64,000 nt of DNA from Superficieibacter electus (lineage in GTDB: Bacteria > Pseudomonadota > Gammaproteobacteria > Enterobacterales > Enterobacteriaceae). The notes beneath the pieces were generated by a model that saw only the letters and a program-made list of their open reading frames with translations, did no database searches and had not been told where the DNA came from. Below are positions 9,710-20,182 of the stretch, one piece after another. The position numbers and the translations under genes are program-made. The DNA lies in assembly GCF_002915575.1 (NCBI RefSeq), contig NZ_PQGD01000008.1, positions 1 through 64,000 on the forward strand, read 5' to 3'. Every line of letters starts with the position of its first letter. Position 1 is the stretch's first letter.

Positions 9710-10639
9710 ATGACGATGGATACGTTACCGATACCGTTCAAGCCATTTATGTGTAGTAAAGACGAAAAGCAGAATCGTAGCCCGCTGGCCGTCTACTCTG
9801 TGTATGAAGGGATGGACATTGAATTACGGACGCCAGACGCCATGCCCTCAAGTCACTGGCACGGGCAGGTAGAGGTTAATGTTCCCTTTGATGGTGATGT
9901 AGAATACCTGATCAATAATGAAGTGGTACAAATCAAGCAGGGACATATCACGCTCTTCTGGGCCTGCACCCCTCACCAACTTACCCGACCGGGTAATTGC
10001 CGTAATATGGCAATTTTTAATTTGCCAATGCACCTTTTTCTTTCCTGGCCGCTTGACCGGGAGCTAATAAATCACGTGACGCACGGAATGGTCATTAAGT
10101 CGCTGGCCGCTCAGCAACTGAGTGCTTTTGAAGTTCGACGCTGGCAACAGGAGCTGGCCAGCCCGGACACACAAGTTCACCAGTTGGTTATTGATGAAAT
10201 AGGCCTGATGCTGAAACGTCTGACGTTCTCAGGCTGGCAACCGATCCTGGTCAATAAAACGTCGCGTACCCACAGAAATAGCGTCTCACGGCATGCGCAA
10301 TTTTACGTCAGTCAAATGTTGGGTTTTATCGCAGAAAATTATGACCATATGCTGACGATTAACGACGTTGCTGAGCATGTAAAGCTAAATCCGCATTATG
10401 CAATGGGCATTTTCCAGCGCGTTATGCAACTGACGATGAAGCAATATATTACAGCGATGCGTATTAATCATGTACGCGCGTTATTGTGCGATACCGATAA
10501 AACCATTCTGGATATTGCGTATACCGCAGGCTTTTGCTCCAGTAGTCGCTTTTACAGTACCTTCAATAAATATACCGGCATGTCCCCGCAGCAATACCGC
10601 AAGTTAAGCCGACAGCGGCGTCAGGTCTTGGGAGGTTAA
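9710..10639 (+). CDS. melR: AraC-family transcription activator, MelR-like
   Basis: 309-residue regulator that matches E. coli MelR along its whole length: an N-terminal cupin sugar-sensing domain (SHWHGQVEVNVPFDGDVEYL) and a C-terminal double helix-turn-helix (about 205-300, ending MSPQQYRKLSRQRRQ). MelR activates melAB with melibiose and CRP. Here it faces a GH36 rafA-like gene instead of GH4 melA. The second recognition helix reads TAGFCSSSRF where I recall TAGFRSSSRF in MelR, so target specificity may differ. A start three codons downstream from the one given, or at this ATG, is served by the AGGATAAGGA ribosome site. Confidence 0.85.
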   Translation: MTMDTLPIPFKPFMCSKDEKQNRSPLAVYSVYEGMDIELRTPDAMPSSHWHGQVEVNVPFDGDVEYLINNEVVQIKQGHITLFWACTPHQLTRPGNCRNMAIFNLPMHLFLSWPLDRELINHVTHGMVIKSLAAQQLSAFEVRRWQQELASPDTQVHQLVIDEIGLMLKRLTFSGWQPILVNKTSRTHRNSVSRHAQFYVSQMLGFIAENYDHMLTINDVAEHVKLNPHYAMGIFQRVMQLTMKQYITAMRINHVRALLCDTDKTILDIAYTAGFCSSSRFYSTFNKYTGMSPQQYRKLSRQRRQVLGG

Positions 10640-10667
10640 TAAAAGAGGCAACATCTTTGAAGAGTAA

Positions 10668-10691
10668 TGTCCTGGCCTTGCGACCAGGACA
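10668..10691. terminator. Terminator between convergent melR-like gene and acrF
   Basis: TGTCCTGG and CCAGGACA make a perfect stem with an 8-nt loop, followed on the plus strand by CCTTTTATTT. It sits between two convergent genes and probably ends both transcripts. Confidence 0.85.
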
Positions 10692-10702
10692 GATCCTTTT
10701 AT

Positions 10703-13700
10703 TTACTTCGTCCGGCGTGTTGTCCAGCCACGGATCACCACAAAGAAAACGGGCACAAAGAAAATGGCCAGTAATGTTGCAGAGATCATCCCTCCCATGA
10801 CCCCGATCCCCACCGCGTTTTGCGCGCCGCTACCGGCACCGCTGCTTTTTGCCAGGGGCAATACGCCAAGAATAAAGGCCAGTGAGGTCATCAGAATAGG
10901 CCGTAAGCGCATGCGAGCGGATTCAATGGTCGCCTCGATCAAGCCTTTACGCTCTTTTTCCATCAGCTCCTTGGCAAATTCGACGATCAGAATGGCGTTT
11001 TTCGCCGAAAGGCCGATGGTTGTCAGCAGCCCGACCTTGAAGTAAACGTCGTTGCTCATATCGAAGAATGTTGCTGCCAGCAGCACGCCAACAATCCCCA
11101 ATGGTACTACCAGCATTACCGAGAAGGGAATTGACCAGCTTTCATAAAGCGCCGCCAGACACAGGAATACCACGACCATTGACAGCGCAATCAGCGCCGG
11201 TGCCTGATCGCCGGATAGTCTTTCCTGATAAGACAGGCCAGTCCAGTCATAACCGATCCCGGCAGGCAGTTTCGCCGCCAGGCTTTCCATTAGCGCCATG
11301 GCGTCACCAGAACTTTTACCAGGCCCTGGTTCGCCAACAATTTCCATGGAAGGCAGGCCGTTATAACGCTCAAGGCGCGGAGAACCGTAACTCCAGTGTG
11401 AGGTACTAAAGGCGGAGAAGGGCACCATCTCGTTGTTGGCGCTGCGGACATACAGATTATTGATATCCGTCGGCAACATGCGGAATTTAGCCTCGGCCTG
11501 CACGTAAACCTTCTTCACCCGACCGCGATCGATAAAGTCATTTACGTAGGTTCCACCTAGTGCAGAGGAGACTGTTTCATTGATATCAGACAGCGAAACG
11601 CCGAGCGCCTGTGCTTTTTCCTGATCGACATCCAGCTTAAACTGCGGCGTATCTTCCAGACCGTTGGGGCGCATATTGATCAGCGTGTCCCGATGCTGCA
11701 TTGCCATACCCAGCAGCTGATTACGCGCCTGGGTTAATGCATTATGACCGAGGCCAGCTTGATCGATAAGCTCAAAGTCAAAGCCCGTTCCGGTTCCCAG
11801 TTCTGAAATGGCCGGCATATTAAACGGAATGACCCGCGCGTCGCGGATTTGGCTGAGCGCCCGCATTGCGCGGCCAATCACCGCCTGGGCACTGTTCTCT
11901 TTACCGTTACGCTCTTCCCACGGTTTCAGGCTGATAAACGCCATCCCCGCGTTCTGGCCCTGGCCACTAAAGCTAAAGCCATTAACGGTGAACACACTTT
12001 CAACGTTCGCTTTCTCATTGTTCAGATAATAATTTGTCACCTGATCCATGACTTTCTGGGTGCGTTCCTGCGTAGCGCCGGCAGGGAGCTGGACCATGGT
12101 CAGGAAGACGCCCTGATCTTCATCTGGCAGGAAGGATGTCGGCAGACGTAAAAACAGCGCTCCCATAACAACGACAATCAGCAGGTAGATAAGTAGATAA
12201 CGACCGCTTCTGCGGACAATACCGCTAACACTGCCGGTATAGTGGTTTACACTGCCATCAAACAGGCGGTTAAACCAGCCAAAGAAACCGCCCTGGTGAC
12301 CGTGCTTTTCTGGTGAAACAGGTTTAAGCAACGTGGCGCAAAGCGCTGGCGTCAGGATCATTGCCACCAGCACTGAAAGGGCCATGGCCGACACGATCGT
12401 AATGGAGAACTGGCGATAGATAGCGCCAGTGGAGCCACCGGAAAACGCCATCGGCACAAACACGGCGGACAATACCATGGCAATCCCGACCAGTGCGCCC
12501 TGAATTTGCGACATGGATTTCTCCGTCGCCTCTTTGGGGGGCAAATGTTCCTCGTGCATCACACGCTCAACGTTCTCGACCACCACGATAGCGTCATCCA
12601 CAAGGAGTCCTATCGCCAGAACCATGCCGAACATCGTAAGCGTGTTTATTGAGAAACCAAAGGCGTCGAGGATAGCAAATGTACCCAGCAATACGACCGG
12701 AACCGCGATGGTTGGGATCAAGGTCGCGCGGATGTTCTGCAAGAACAGATACATCACCAGGAACACCAGAACTATTGCCTCAAACAACGTCTTAACCACT
12801 TCGCGAATAGAGATTTGTACGAAGGGAGTCGTGTCATAAGGATAAACCGTTTTCACCCCATGCGGGAAAAAGGGTGCCAGTTCGGCCAGTTTACTTTTTA
12901 CGGCGGCCGCCGCATCCAGCGCATTCGCACCTGTTGCCAGCTTAATACCAAGCCCTGTCGCCGGACGGCCATTGATACGGGCGATAGTGTTATAGTTTTC
13001 GCCGCCAAGCTCAATGCGTGCAACATCCTTCAGATGCACTATGGAGCCATCGGCATTGACCCGCAACGTCACGTTTCCAAACTCTTCGGGGTCTTTAAGC
13101 CGTGTTTGAGCAATAATGGAAGCGTTTAGTTGCTGCCCTTTAACGGCAGGCGCGCCACCAAGCTGGCCTGCGGCAATTTGATCGTTCTGCACTTTAAGCT
13201 GATTGATAACATCAACCGGCGTCAGTTGATACTTGTTCAGCAAGTTGGCATCCAGCCAGATACGCATTGCATACTGAGCACCAAACAGCTGAACATCGCC
13301 AATGCCATTGAGTCGGCTAAGCGGATCTTTTACGTTTGACGCTACGTAGTCAGAAATATCTTCCTGAGTAACATTGGGATCATCAGACACAAAGCCTGCC
13401 ACCATCAGGAAACTGCTGGTGGATTTTTTGACTGAAATTCCCTGTTGCTGAACCTCCTGAGGTAACAACGGCATCGCGAGTTGCAGCTTATTCTGCACCT
13501 GAACTTGCGCGATATCAGGGTCTGTCCCTGAGTTAAAGGTCAGGGTAATGGTCACGCCACCCGCAGAGTCGCTGGTGGAGGACATGTACATCAGGTTATC
13601 GATACCGTTCATATTCTGTTCGATAACCTGCGTTACGGTATCCTGAACCGTTTGCGCATCGGCACCTGGATAGGTTGCCGAGACGGAAACCGCTGGCGGT

Positions 13701-13816
13701 GCGATAGTGGGATACTGCGCAACAGGCATCTGTAAGATTGCCATGACGCCTGCCATCATCAGAATGATAGCCAGTACCCATGCAAAAATAGGTCGTCTGA
13801 TAAAAAAGTTAGCCAT
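10703..13816 (-). CDS. acrF: Multidrug efflux RND transporter AcrF
   Basis: 1037-residue inner-membrane pump of the HAE1 RND family, homologous to AcrB; works with AcrE and TolC to export drugs, dyes and bile salts using the proton gradient. Two 6-TM bundles with large periplasmic loops are evident. Proton-relay residues D407 and D408 sit in [16 protein letters not shown]. Downstream partner of acrE, 11 bp apart. Expression in E. coli is normally low, repressed by H-NS and by the divergent AcrS. Confidence 0.96.
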   Translation of the reverse strand: MANFFIRRPIFAWVLAIILMMAGVMAILQMPVAQYPTIAPPAVSVSATYPGADAQTVQDTVTQVIEQNMNGIDNLMYMSSTSDSAGGVTITLTFNSGTDPDIAQVQVQNKLQLAMPLLPQEVQQQGISVKKSTSSFLMVAGFVSDDPNVTQEDISDYVASNVKDPLSRLNGIGDVQLFGAQYAMRIWLDANLLNKYQLTPVDVINQLKVQNDQIAAGQLGGAPAVKGQQLNASIIAQTRLKDPEEFGNVTLRVNADGSIVHLKDVARIELGGENYNTIARINGRPATGLGIKLATGANALDAAAAVKSKLAELAPFFPHGVKTVYPYDTTPFVQISIREVVKTLFEAIVLVFLVMYLFLQNIRATLIPTIAVPVVLLGTFAILDAFGFSINTLTMFGMVLAIGLLVDDAIVVVENVERVMHEEHLPPKEATEKSMSQIQGALVGIAMVLSAVFVPMAFSGGSTGAIYRQFSITIVSAMALSVLVAMILTPALCATLLKPVSPEKHGHQGGFFGWFNRLFDGSVNHYTGSVSGIVRRSGRYLLIYLLIVVVMGALFLRLPTSFLPDEDQGVFLTMVQLPAGATQERTQKVMDQVTNYYLNNEKANVESVFTVNGFSFSGQGQNAGMAFISLKPWEERNGKENSAQAVIGRAMRALSQIRDARVIPFNMPAISELGTGTGFDFELIDQAGLGHNALTQARNQLLGMAMQHRDTLINMRPNGLEDTPQFKLDVDQEKAQALGVSLSDINETVSSALGGTYVNDFIDRGRVKKVYVQAEAKFRMLPTDINNLYVRSANNEMVPFSAFSTSHWSYGSPRLERYNGLPSMEIVGEPGPGKSSGDAMALMESLAAKLPAGIGYDWTGLSYQERLSGDQAPALIALSMVVVFLCLAALYESWSIPFSVMLVVPLGIVGVLLAATFFDMSNDVYFKVGLLTTIGLSAKNAILIVEFAKELMEKERKGLIEATIESARMRLRPILMTSLAFILGVLPLAKSSGAGSGAQNAVGIGVMGGMISATLLAIFFVPVFFVVIRGWTTRRTK

Positions 13817-13827
13817 GTGCGGTCACC

Positions 13828-14970
13828 TTATTGTGCTGCTTTAACCGCAGTTTCTTCTGGGATGGCTTTCACGGTGGCTCCCGGCTCTGCTTTTTGCAGA
13901 CCGCTGACAATAACCTTGTCACCATCTTTTAAGCCATCACTGATAAGCCATTTATCACCAATGGCCTGCGAAGCTGTAACATCACGCAGCTCAACTTTGT
14001 CTTCGCTGTTCACGAGCAGTACGGTGGCATCTCCGCGAGGGGTGCGGGTTACGCCCTGTTGTGGCACCAGAATGGCATTGGGTTGCACACCTTCATCAAT
14101 GCGTGCGCGCACAAACATCCCCGGCAGCAACTGATGCTGAGGATTGGGGAAAATAGCACGCAGAGTGATAGAGCCCGTATTCTCATCAACCGTCACGTCA
14201 GAGAACTGGAGGCTGCCTTTTTCCGCGTAAGGTTGGCCATTTTCCATTACCAGCTCAACGCTGCTGGCCTCATTCCCTTTTTGCAAACTGGCCTGTTTAA
14301 GGCGCATAAAATCGTTGCTGGACTGCGTCACATCAACGTAAATCGGATCGAGTTGTTGGACGGTGGCGAGGGCGTTTGCCTGACCATTCGTGACCAGCGC
14401 ACCTTCGGTTACGAAAGATTTACCGATGCGGCCGCTGATGGGTGAAGTCACTTTGGTATAGGCCAGGTTAATCCGTGCGGTTTCGACTGCCGCTTTAGCG
14501 GCCAGTACGCTGGCATCCGCCTGACGTGCATTCGCTACCGCCTGATCATAATCCTGCTGGCTGATGTATTTAGTGCCCAGTAGCGGAACATAGCGTTTCA
14601 CCGTGAGGTGCGCGATAGTCGCAGCCGCTTCACTTTTTGCCAGATCGCTTTTGGCACTATCCCAGGCGGCCTGGTAAGTCGCAGGATCAATCTGATAGAG
14701 CGATTGCCCGGCAGTGATGTCGCTGCCCTCAGTGAAATTACGTGACAGAATGATGCCGCTCACTTGCGGACGAACTTCGGCAATACGAAATGCGGAGGTA
14801 CGACCCGGCAATTCAGTTGTCACTGTCAGGGGGGCACTTTTCACGACATGAACTGTGACCTGGGGAGCCGGTAACGTCGGCTGTTGATTCCCTTTATCAT
14901 CACATGCTGCAAGTAACGTAGCAGAAATGAATAGACTGGAAAGGAGTGTAGTCCTGGCGTGGATCGTCAT
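13828..14970 (-). CDS. acrE: Efflux pump periplasmic adaptor AcrE
   Basis: 380-residue membrane-fusion protein bridging AcrF and TolC. The signal peptide ends in a lipobox (LLAAC), so Cys22 is probably lipidated as in AcrA. HlyD/MFP features follow: a lipoyl half (VRPQVSGIILSRNFTEGSDI), a coiled-coil hairpin (about 100-170), a second lipoyl half (YTKVTSPISGRIG), then the beta-barrel. Slightly shorter than the 385 residues I recall for E. coli. First gene of acrEF, read away from acrS. Confidence 0.95.
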   Translation of the reverse strand: MTIHARTTLLSSLFISATLLAACDDKGNQQPTLPAPQVTVHVVKSAPLTVTTELPGRTSAFRIAEVRPQVSGIILSRNFTEGSDITAGQSLYQIDPATYQAAWDSAKSDLAKSEAAATIAHLTVKRYVPLLGTKYISQQDYDQAVANARQADASVLAAKAAVETARINLAYTKVTSPISGRIGKSFVTEGALVTNGQANALATVQQLDPIYVDVTQSSNDFMRLKQASLQKGNEASSVELVMENGQPYAEKGSLQFSDVTVDENTGSITLRAIFPNPQHQLLPGMFVRARIDEGVQPNAILVPQQGVTRTPRGDATVLLVNSEDKVELRDVTASQAIGDKWLISDGLKDGDKVIVSGLQKAEPGATVKAIPEETAVKAAQ

Positions 14971-15331
14971 TGCTGTTCCTTAAAAACCGAAAACCAGAAT
15001 TCGCCGAAAATCGGTGAAAGAAAATGCTTAATAAAAAAACAGGGGGTTATCCTACAAATAATCATCACTGGATGTAAGAGATACTTATTTATTGAGGCTG
15101 TCCACGGCACATAAAGGCAAAAAAACGATGAGTAAATGAAGGGGGAATTAGTAGATTGTTATTTTATATTGATGGCATGAATATAAATGGGAAATACATT
15201 CCCTAAAATTATTTTTTCTTTGCCACTTTTTATGTAAATATTATACTCATGATCGTTAATAATGCTTATTAATACGTAAAAATTAATACCCTTATACAGC
15301 CATTTAGTCGTTGTGCTGAGGGCGAGATCCT
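14971..15331. promoter_or_regulatory. acrE / acrS divergent control region
   Basis: 361 bp of AT-rich DNA between two divergent starts. A palindrome TTAATAA-TGC-TTATTAA lies at 15256-15272, about 60 bp before acrS, and could be a repressor site, although it does not look like the AcrR operator. The AT-richness suits the H-NS silencing known for acrEF. No gene is visible. Confidence 0.45.
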
Positions 15332-15982
15332 ATGGCAAGGAAAACAAAAGCAGAAGCACTTAAGACCCGACAGATGCTGATCGAGTCAGCGATTGAACAG
15401 TTTGCACAGCATGGAGTGGCAAACACCACCCTGACGGATATCGCTGATGCCGCTGGCGTCACACGTGGCGCGGTCTATTGGCACTTCAATAGCAAAATTG
15501 ATATTTTTAATGCTATCTGGGAGCAGCAGGCTCCCTTGCGAGATATCATTTATCACCAAACAAAAGAGGATATTCATCTCAGTCCGCTGCTACATTTACG
15601 TAACCAGTTTGTTATTGCTTTGCAATATATTGCAGCGGATTCACGTTTGCGCGCATTAATGCAAATTTTGTATCACAGATGTGAATTTATTGACGAAATG
15701 ATGCCAGAGGATGAAATCCGTAAGAAAATTGGTTTTAGTCATGAGCATGTACGCGCGGTGTTAAAAGAAGCAGTGACATCAGGCTCACTTCCGACGGAAG
15801 TTGATCTTAATGTTGTATTAATTATGTTACATGGTTTCTTTAGTGGGGTAATAAAAAACTGGCTAATGGCTCCGGAAAAATTTGACCTGTATCAGCATGC
15901 ACCAACGTTAGTGGATAATATTATGCTGGCGGTAACAGCGAAGCCCGGTCAAATTTTGCGCGAAGCATCGGTAGCCTGTTGA
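15332..15982 (+). CDS. acrS: TetR-family repressor AcrS (EnvR)
   Basis: 216-residue TetR/AcrR repressor. The N-terminal helix-turn-helix (about 28-50: TLTDIADAAGVTRGAVYWHF) is nearly the AcrR one. The larger C-terminal domain binds ligands and dimerises. Divergent from acrEF as in E. coli, where it represses acrEF and also acrAB. A GAGGGCGAGATCCT ribosome site precedes the ATG. Confidence 0.94.
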   Translation: MARKTKAEALKTRQMLIESAIEQFAQHGVANTTLTDIADAAGVTRGAVYWHFNSKIDIFNAIWEQQAPLRDIIYHQTKEDIHLSPLLHLRNQFVIALQYIAADSRLRALMQILYHRCEFIDEMMPEDEIRKKIGFSHEHVRAVLKEAVTSGSLPTEVDLNVVLIMLHGFFSGVIKNWLMAPEKFDLYQHAPTLVDNIMLAVTAKPGQILREASVAC

Positions 15983-16007
15983 AAAGGGAATCGTCGTGAG
16001 GTCACCG

Positions 16008-18071
16008 CTATTTCAGCTCTTCGGCAAACGCCAGCACGGCATCTGCGCTGATCGGTTTGCCGAGCAAAAAACCTTGTAAGGTATTACATCCCAGCTCTGT
16101 CAAAAAACGTTGCTGCATTTCGGTTTCTACGCCCTCTGCAACGACCTTAAGACCCAGCGTTTTTGCCAGCGCGACAATAGCCGAGACAATGGTGACGTCT
16201 TCTCCCTCGCCGCTAAGCTCGTTGACAAAGGCTTTATCAATTTTCAGTTCACTGGCAGGCAGTCGCTTAAGGTAAAGCAGGCTGGAGTAACCGGTACCAA
16301 AATCATCTATTGAGGCTTTGACACCCAGTTGCGTGAGAGAAGTGAGTATGCGCACACTTTCATCCGGATTGCTCATCGCCGTGGTTTCCGTTACTTCCAG
16401 TATCAGCATCTCAGGCGGTACGGCATGACGAGCAAGGCTCTGCATCACTGTCTTCACCAACGCCGATTGCTCAAACTGTAGTGGTGAAAGATTGACTGCC
16501 ACCGACCAACGGGTATTACCCTGTACGCGCCATTCACTCAACTGTCGGCAGGCTTCGTCAATCACCCAATTGCCGACAGGAACAATGAGCCCGGTTTTTT
16601 CTGCCAGCGGCAAAAAAATTTCAGGCATTAAAAGTCCCTGTTTCGGATGCTGCCAGCGCAACAGGGCTTCAAAACCGATGACCGGGCCTGCCGGAGCCTG
16701 AAATTTAGGCTGATAATAGAGACGCAGCTCTTTACGTTCCAGTGCCTGCCATAAGTCATTCATCAGCTGTAGTTGCGTCTGGGCCAGTTGATTCATTGAC
16801 GGCTGGAAAAAATGATAGCCGTTACGTCCCATATGTTTGGTGTGATACATCGCGGCATCTGCATTAAACATCAGCTCACGCTCATCTTTACCATCGTAAG
16901 GGTAGAGGGTGATGCCCACGCTAAGCGTCACCATAATTTCATACGGTTCCAGATTGAATGGCCGATCAATCACGCTGACCAGTGCGCTTGCCAGAGAGGC
17001 CGCTTCTTCGGGTGTTTTGCTCTCTGCAAGCAGTACAAACTCATCACCGCCGATTCGGGCAAGGGTATATTGACCTTTCAGGATGGTGCGCAAGCGGGCA
17101 GTCACCTCCACCAGTAACTGGTCACCAGTGTCATGCCCATAACCATCATTCACATTCTTAAAACCATCCAAATCCATAAACAGCAGAGCAAATGACGACC
17201 CTTCGCGGTCGGCTTTATTAATAGCCTGCTCCAGGCGGTCCTGAAGCAAAATGCGGTTAGGCAGGCGAGTGAGTGTGTCATGAAGCGCCATTTCCGCCAG
17301 CTCACGATTAGCCTGCGCCAGCGAGGAAGCCAATAAAGAGGTGCGCGCCTGTAACCGGGCATCCAGCATTGAAACGATAAGCGTAATCGCAAGAATGGCC
17401 AGCGCCATTACGCTGACCAGCACAGCCAGCCAGTTTCCATTCATACCCTGATTCAACGTATGCGTATGTGCTGAAAAATGAGCGGCCATCATGCCGGTAT
17501 AGTGCATGCCTGCTATCGCAACACCCATGATTAACGCGGCACCGGCACGTAGAACGGCAATCTGCTGGGCCTCGCGACGCAGTCTGAAGGTAAGCCAGAG
17601 CGCGACCAGCGAGGCCAACATCGCAATCAACACCGAAACACCTACCCAGAATAAATCCCAGACAATAGGCTGCGAAACCTGGAGGGCGGCCATGCCGGTG
17701 TAATGCATGGTCACGATGCCGGTTCCCATTATCAACGCACCCGGAAGCAGACGACGAAGCTGTAACCGCTCGGCGCTGACCAGCCAGAGGGCAAAAAGAG
17801 AGGAACTAATGGCAATAGCTAGCGAAAACGCGGTCAACGCGGGATCGTAACGCTGGTTCATGGCAAGTTCCATCGCCAGCATACCAATGAAGTGCATTGC
17901 CCAGATGCCCGTTCCCATTGCGAAACCACCGCCAATTAGCCAAACGTAGGTCACTTTCCCGGAGGCATCTGACACTCTCCCTGCCATATTAAGGGCAGTG
18001 TATGAGGCCAGAATGGCAACAATAAAGGAGACAACAACGAGGATTTGATCGTAGTGGTTAACCGGCATCAT
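16008..18071 (-). CDS. MHYT-GGDEF-EAL cyclic di-GMP enzyme
   Basis: 687-residue membrane-bound c-di-GMP turnover protein. The N-terminal seven-TM MHYT sensor holds three motifs (MHFIGM 59-64, MHYTGM 122-127 and 189-194), thought to bind metal and sense O2, CO or NO. Next comes a GGDEF domain with an intact GGDEF at 341-345 and no RxxD inhibitory site, then an EAL domain with intact EAL at 467-469, NLSP and DDFGTG (588-593). Both activities look possible. It occupies the acrS-yhdU interval, where E. coli has only yhdU followed by yhdJ. Salmonella carries a similar gene at about this place. Two ATGs in tandem start it. Confidence 0.9.
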   Translation of the reverse strand: MMPVNHYDQILVVVSFIVAILASYTALNMAGRVSDASGKVTYVWLIGGGFAMGTGIWAMHFIGMLAMELAMNQRYDPALTAFSLAIAISSSLFALWLVSAERLQLRRLLPGALIMGTGIVTMHYTGMAALQVSQPIVWDLFWVGVSVLIAMLASLVALWLTFRLRREAQQIAVLRAGAALIMGVAIAGMHYTGMMAAHFSAHTHTLNQGMNGNWLAVLVSVMALAILAITLIVSMLDARLQARTSLLASSLAQANRELAEMALHDTLTRLPNRILLQDRLEQAINKADREGSSFALLFMDLDGFKNVNDGYGHDTGDQLLVEVTARLRTILKGQYTLARIGGDEFVLLAESKTPEEAASLASALVSVIDRPFNLEPYEIMVTLSVGITLYPYDGKDERELMFNADAAMYHTKHMGRNGYHFFQPSMNQLAQTQLQLMNDLWQALERKELRLYYQPKFQAPAGPVIGFEALLRWQHPKQGLLMPEIFLPLAEKTGLIVPVGNWVIDEACRQLSEWRVQGNTRWSVAVNLSPLQFEQSALVKTVMQSLARHAVPPEMLILEVTETTAMSNPDESVRILTSLTQLGVKASIDDFGTGYSSLLYLKRLPASELKIDKAFVNELSGEGEDVTIVSAIVALAKTLGLKVVAEGVETEMQQRFLTELGCNTLQGFLLGKPISADAVLAFAEELK

Positions 18072-18214
18072 GTCTTAAACTCATCCGCAGTGGAACGTTC
18101 AGGCAATACCTGTTGTAAGGGGGCAAGACATTACCACTGTCCTGAGATAGCGCAAAGTGTTTTAAATCCGTGCTTTTTATGCGGAAAACGTTGCTCAATT
18201 CAATAAGACTGGCG

Positions 18215-18376
18215 TCAGATGTCGCTACAGTTTACCAGTTTCAATGGGTTGACGGAGTCCATGTTCCTGCACTTCGCGTTTTCCGTCATCAGCCATTCAA
18301 TCCACTGCACAACCAGGGCGTCAAAAATGAAGACAAAAATGGCGAATAACACCAGCCATCCGTATTTACGAATCAT
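18215..18376 (-). CDS. yhdU: Small membrane protein YhdU
   Basis: 53-residue protein with one N-terminal transmembrane segment (WLVLFAIFVFIFDALVVQWI) and a short polar tail with two Cys (KCRNMDSVNPLKLVNCS). The start at 18376 is chosen over a longer frame because an AGGACA ribosome site lies just upstream and the length matches E. coli YhdU. Function unknown; a conserved neighbour of acrS and fis. Confidence 0.82.
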   Translation of the reverse strand: MIRKYGWLVLFAIFVFIFDALVVQWIEWLMTENAKCRNMDSVNPLKLVNCSDI

Positions 18377-18503
18377 TGCGCTGTCCTGATAGTGGGGAGG
18401 AAAGTGCTGGCAATATACATGAAAAAAGAGGCAGAGAAAGAAGAAGATGAGTTCTTTACTTATCACGCGTTATGGAGGGATGCCGTCATCATAATGCCAA
18501 TAA

Positions 18504-18537
18504 AAAAGGCGCTTCCCCATGCCGAAGAGCGCCTTTT
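18504..18537 (-). terminator. fis terminator
   Basis: AAAAGGCGCT and AGCGCCTTTT form a perfect 10-bp stem 26 bp beyond the fis stop, followed by T residues on the minus strand. The symmetry means it could also stop transcription from the other side. Confidence 0.9.
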
Positions 18538-18562
18538 AAAACAAGCAGTTAACTGATTAGTA

Positions 18563-18859
18563 TCAGTTCATGCCGTATTTTTTCAATTTTTTACGCAGCG
18601 TGCCACGGTTGATGCCCATCATCAGGGCAGCACGGGTCTGGTTGCCACGGGTGTATTGCATCACCATGTCCAACAGGGGCTGTTCTACTTCAGCCAGTAC
18701 CAGCTCGTAGAGGTCATTAACGTCCTGACCATTCAGTTGAGCAAAATAGTTCTTCAGTGCTTGTTTAACCGAGTCACGCAGGGGTTTTTGAGTTACCTGG
18801 TCCTGAGAGTTAACGGTAGAAACGGTCAGTACGTCAGAATTTACGCGTTGTTCGAACAT
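18563..18859 (-). CDS. fis: Nucleoid protein Fis
   Basis: 98-residue factor for inversion stimulation, apparently identical to E. coli Fis. It bends DNA, activates rRNA and tRNA promoters, and assists site-specific recombination. The N-terminal beta-hairpin (about 1-25) contacts invertases; the C-terminal helix-turn-helix is at about 74-95 ([21 protein letters not shown]). Second gene of dusB-fis, transcribed from the growth-rate-controlled promoter ahead of dusB. Confidence 0.98.
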
Positions 18860-18884
18860 AGTTCTGTTAGCTCTTTATTTCTGT

Positions 18885-19850
18885 TTAGGCAAGTTTTTCG
18901 AAGTATGCCTCCAACGCCTCCAGCTGTTCGCTGGCATCATCAATGGCGTTGAATGTGCGCCGAAACTGGTCATCTGGCGCGTGCTCCTGAAGATACCAGG
19001 AGACGTGTTTACGCGCAATTCGGTACCCTTTTGCCTGACCATAAAAATCATGCAGTTCCCGAACATGCGTGCAAAGTAAGCGCTTGATCTCTGCCAGCGG
19101 CAGAGGGGGCAGCAGCTTCCCAGTGTCCAGATAGTACTGGATTTCCCGAAAGATCCAGGGTCTTCCCTGAGCTGCCCGGCCTATCATCAGGGCATCCGCC
19201 CCTGTATAGTCGAGAACAGCTCTGGCCTTAAGCGGGTCAGTAATGTCGCCATTCGCAATAATCGGAATGGAAACTTTCTGCTTAACTGCCCGAATGCTGT
19301 CGTACTCAGCATCTCCGTTAAACAAGCAGGCGCGGGTGCGTCCGTGAATAGTCAGAGCCTGAATGCCACAGTCTTCAGCCAGTTGGGCAATCTCTGTGCA
19401 GTTACGGTGTTCCGGAGCCCATCCGGTACGAATCTTTAGCGTGACAGGAACATCCACCGCCTTTACAACACCGAGCAGGATAGACTTCACCACATCCGGA
19501 TATTGTAGCAGGGCAGAACCTGCAAGCTTCCGATTCACCTTCTTCGCCGGGCAGCCCATATTGATATCAATAATCTGAGCGCCACTTTCCACGTTAATAC
19601 GCGCGGCTCCGGCCATCTCTTCAGGATCGCTGCCGGCAATTTGCACGGTGCGAATCCCTGGCTCATCAATGTGTACCATCCGTAAACGGGACTTGTCGCT
19701 CTCCCAAACCTGCGGGTTGGAGGACATCATCTCGGAAACGGTTAACCCTGCTCCCATCTCATAGCACAGCGTCCTGAATGGTCTGTCGGTAATGCCAGCC
19801 ATCGGTGCTGCGATCAAACGATTTCTGAGCTGGTAATGTCCGATACGCAT
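18885..19850 (-). CDS. dusB: tRNA-dihydrouridine synthase B
   Basis: 321-residue FMN enzyme that reduces uridine to dihydrouridine at position 17 of tRNA. The N-terminal TIM barrel opens with the family motif [10 protein letters not shown] (17-26). Catalytic Cys100 lies in [21 protein letters not shown]-terminal helical tRNA-binding domain follows. First gene of dusB-fis, 25 bp before fis; in E. coli its translation region is needed for strong fis expression. Confidence 0.97.
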   Translation of the reverse strand: MRIGHYQLRNRLIAAPMAGITDRPFRTLCYEMGAGLTVSEMMSSNPQVWESDKSRLRMVHIDEPGIRTVQIAGSDPEEMAGAARINVESGAQIIDINMGCPAKKVNRKLAGSALLQYPDVVKSILLGVVKAVDVPVTLKIRTGWAPEHRNCTEIAQLAEDCGIQALTIHGRTRACLFNGDAEYDSIRAVKQKVSIPIIANGDITDPLKARAVLDYTGADALMIGRAAQGRPWIFREIQYYLDTGKLLPPLPLAEIKRLLCTHVRELHDFYGQAKGYRIARKHVSWYLQEHAPDDQFRRTFNAIDDASEQLEALEAYFEKLA

Positions 19851-19889
19851 GAGTTAAGAAATAACCACTCTGTGACTGCAAGGCGGCGT

Positions 19890-19918
19890 ATATTACGCAT
19901 TTTTTGCATGAGATGAAA
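19890..19918 (-). promoter_or_regulatory. dusB-fis promoter
   Basis: On the minus strand a -35 TTTCAT (19918-19913), a 17-bp spacer and a -10 TAATAT (19895-19890) are followed by a GC-rich discriminator ACGCCGCC. This is the arrangement of the E. coli fis promoter, under stringent and growth-phase control. Fis and IHF sites should lie upstream (19920-20000), where the DNA is AT-rich. Confidence 0.85.
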
Positions 19919-20182
19919 GGCCAAACTTTGACCAATCCTCTGTCCTGGATCAATGAATCGCAGCCTGGAAGGCTTCTTATAAATAAATTACCTTAAATAT
20001 CATGCAGTTAATAAATTACGGCGATTTTGTATGCAATTATAAATTCGTAAAACTTCTCTTTTTTTCTTACCGGAAGTACCGCGCTGGCGGGATAAAAAGC
20101 TGTTTTAATAAGCAAAAAAGCGTTTATGAATGCGATCGCGGTCTCATTTTTAGATAAAAATATATCGAAACTATCAATAAGT
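19919..20182. other. AT-rich region upstream of the fis promoter
   Basis: No gene is seen. In E. coli this position holds several Fis autoregulatory sites and an IHF site. The AT tracts present here fit, but I could not assign individual sites with confidence. Confidence 0.4.
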
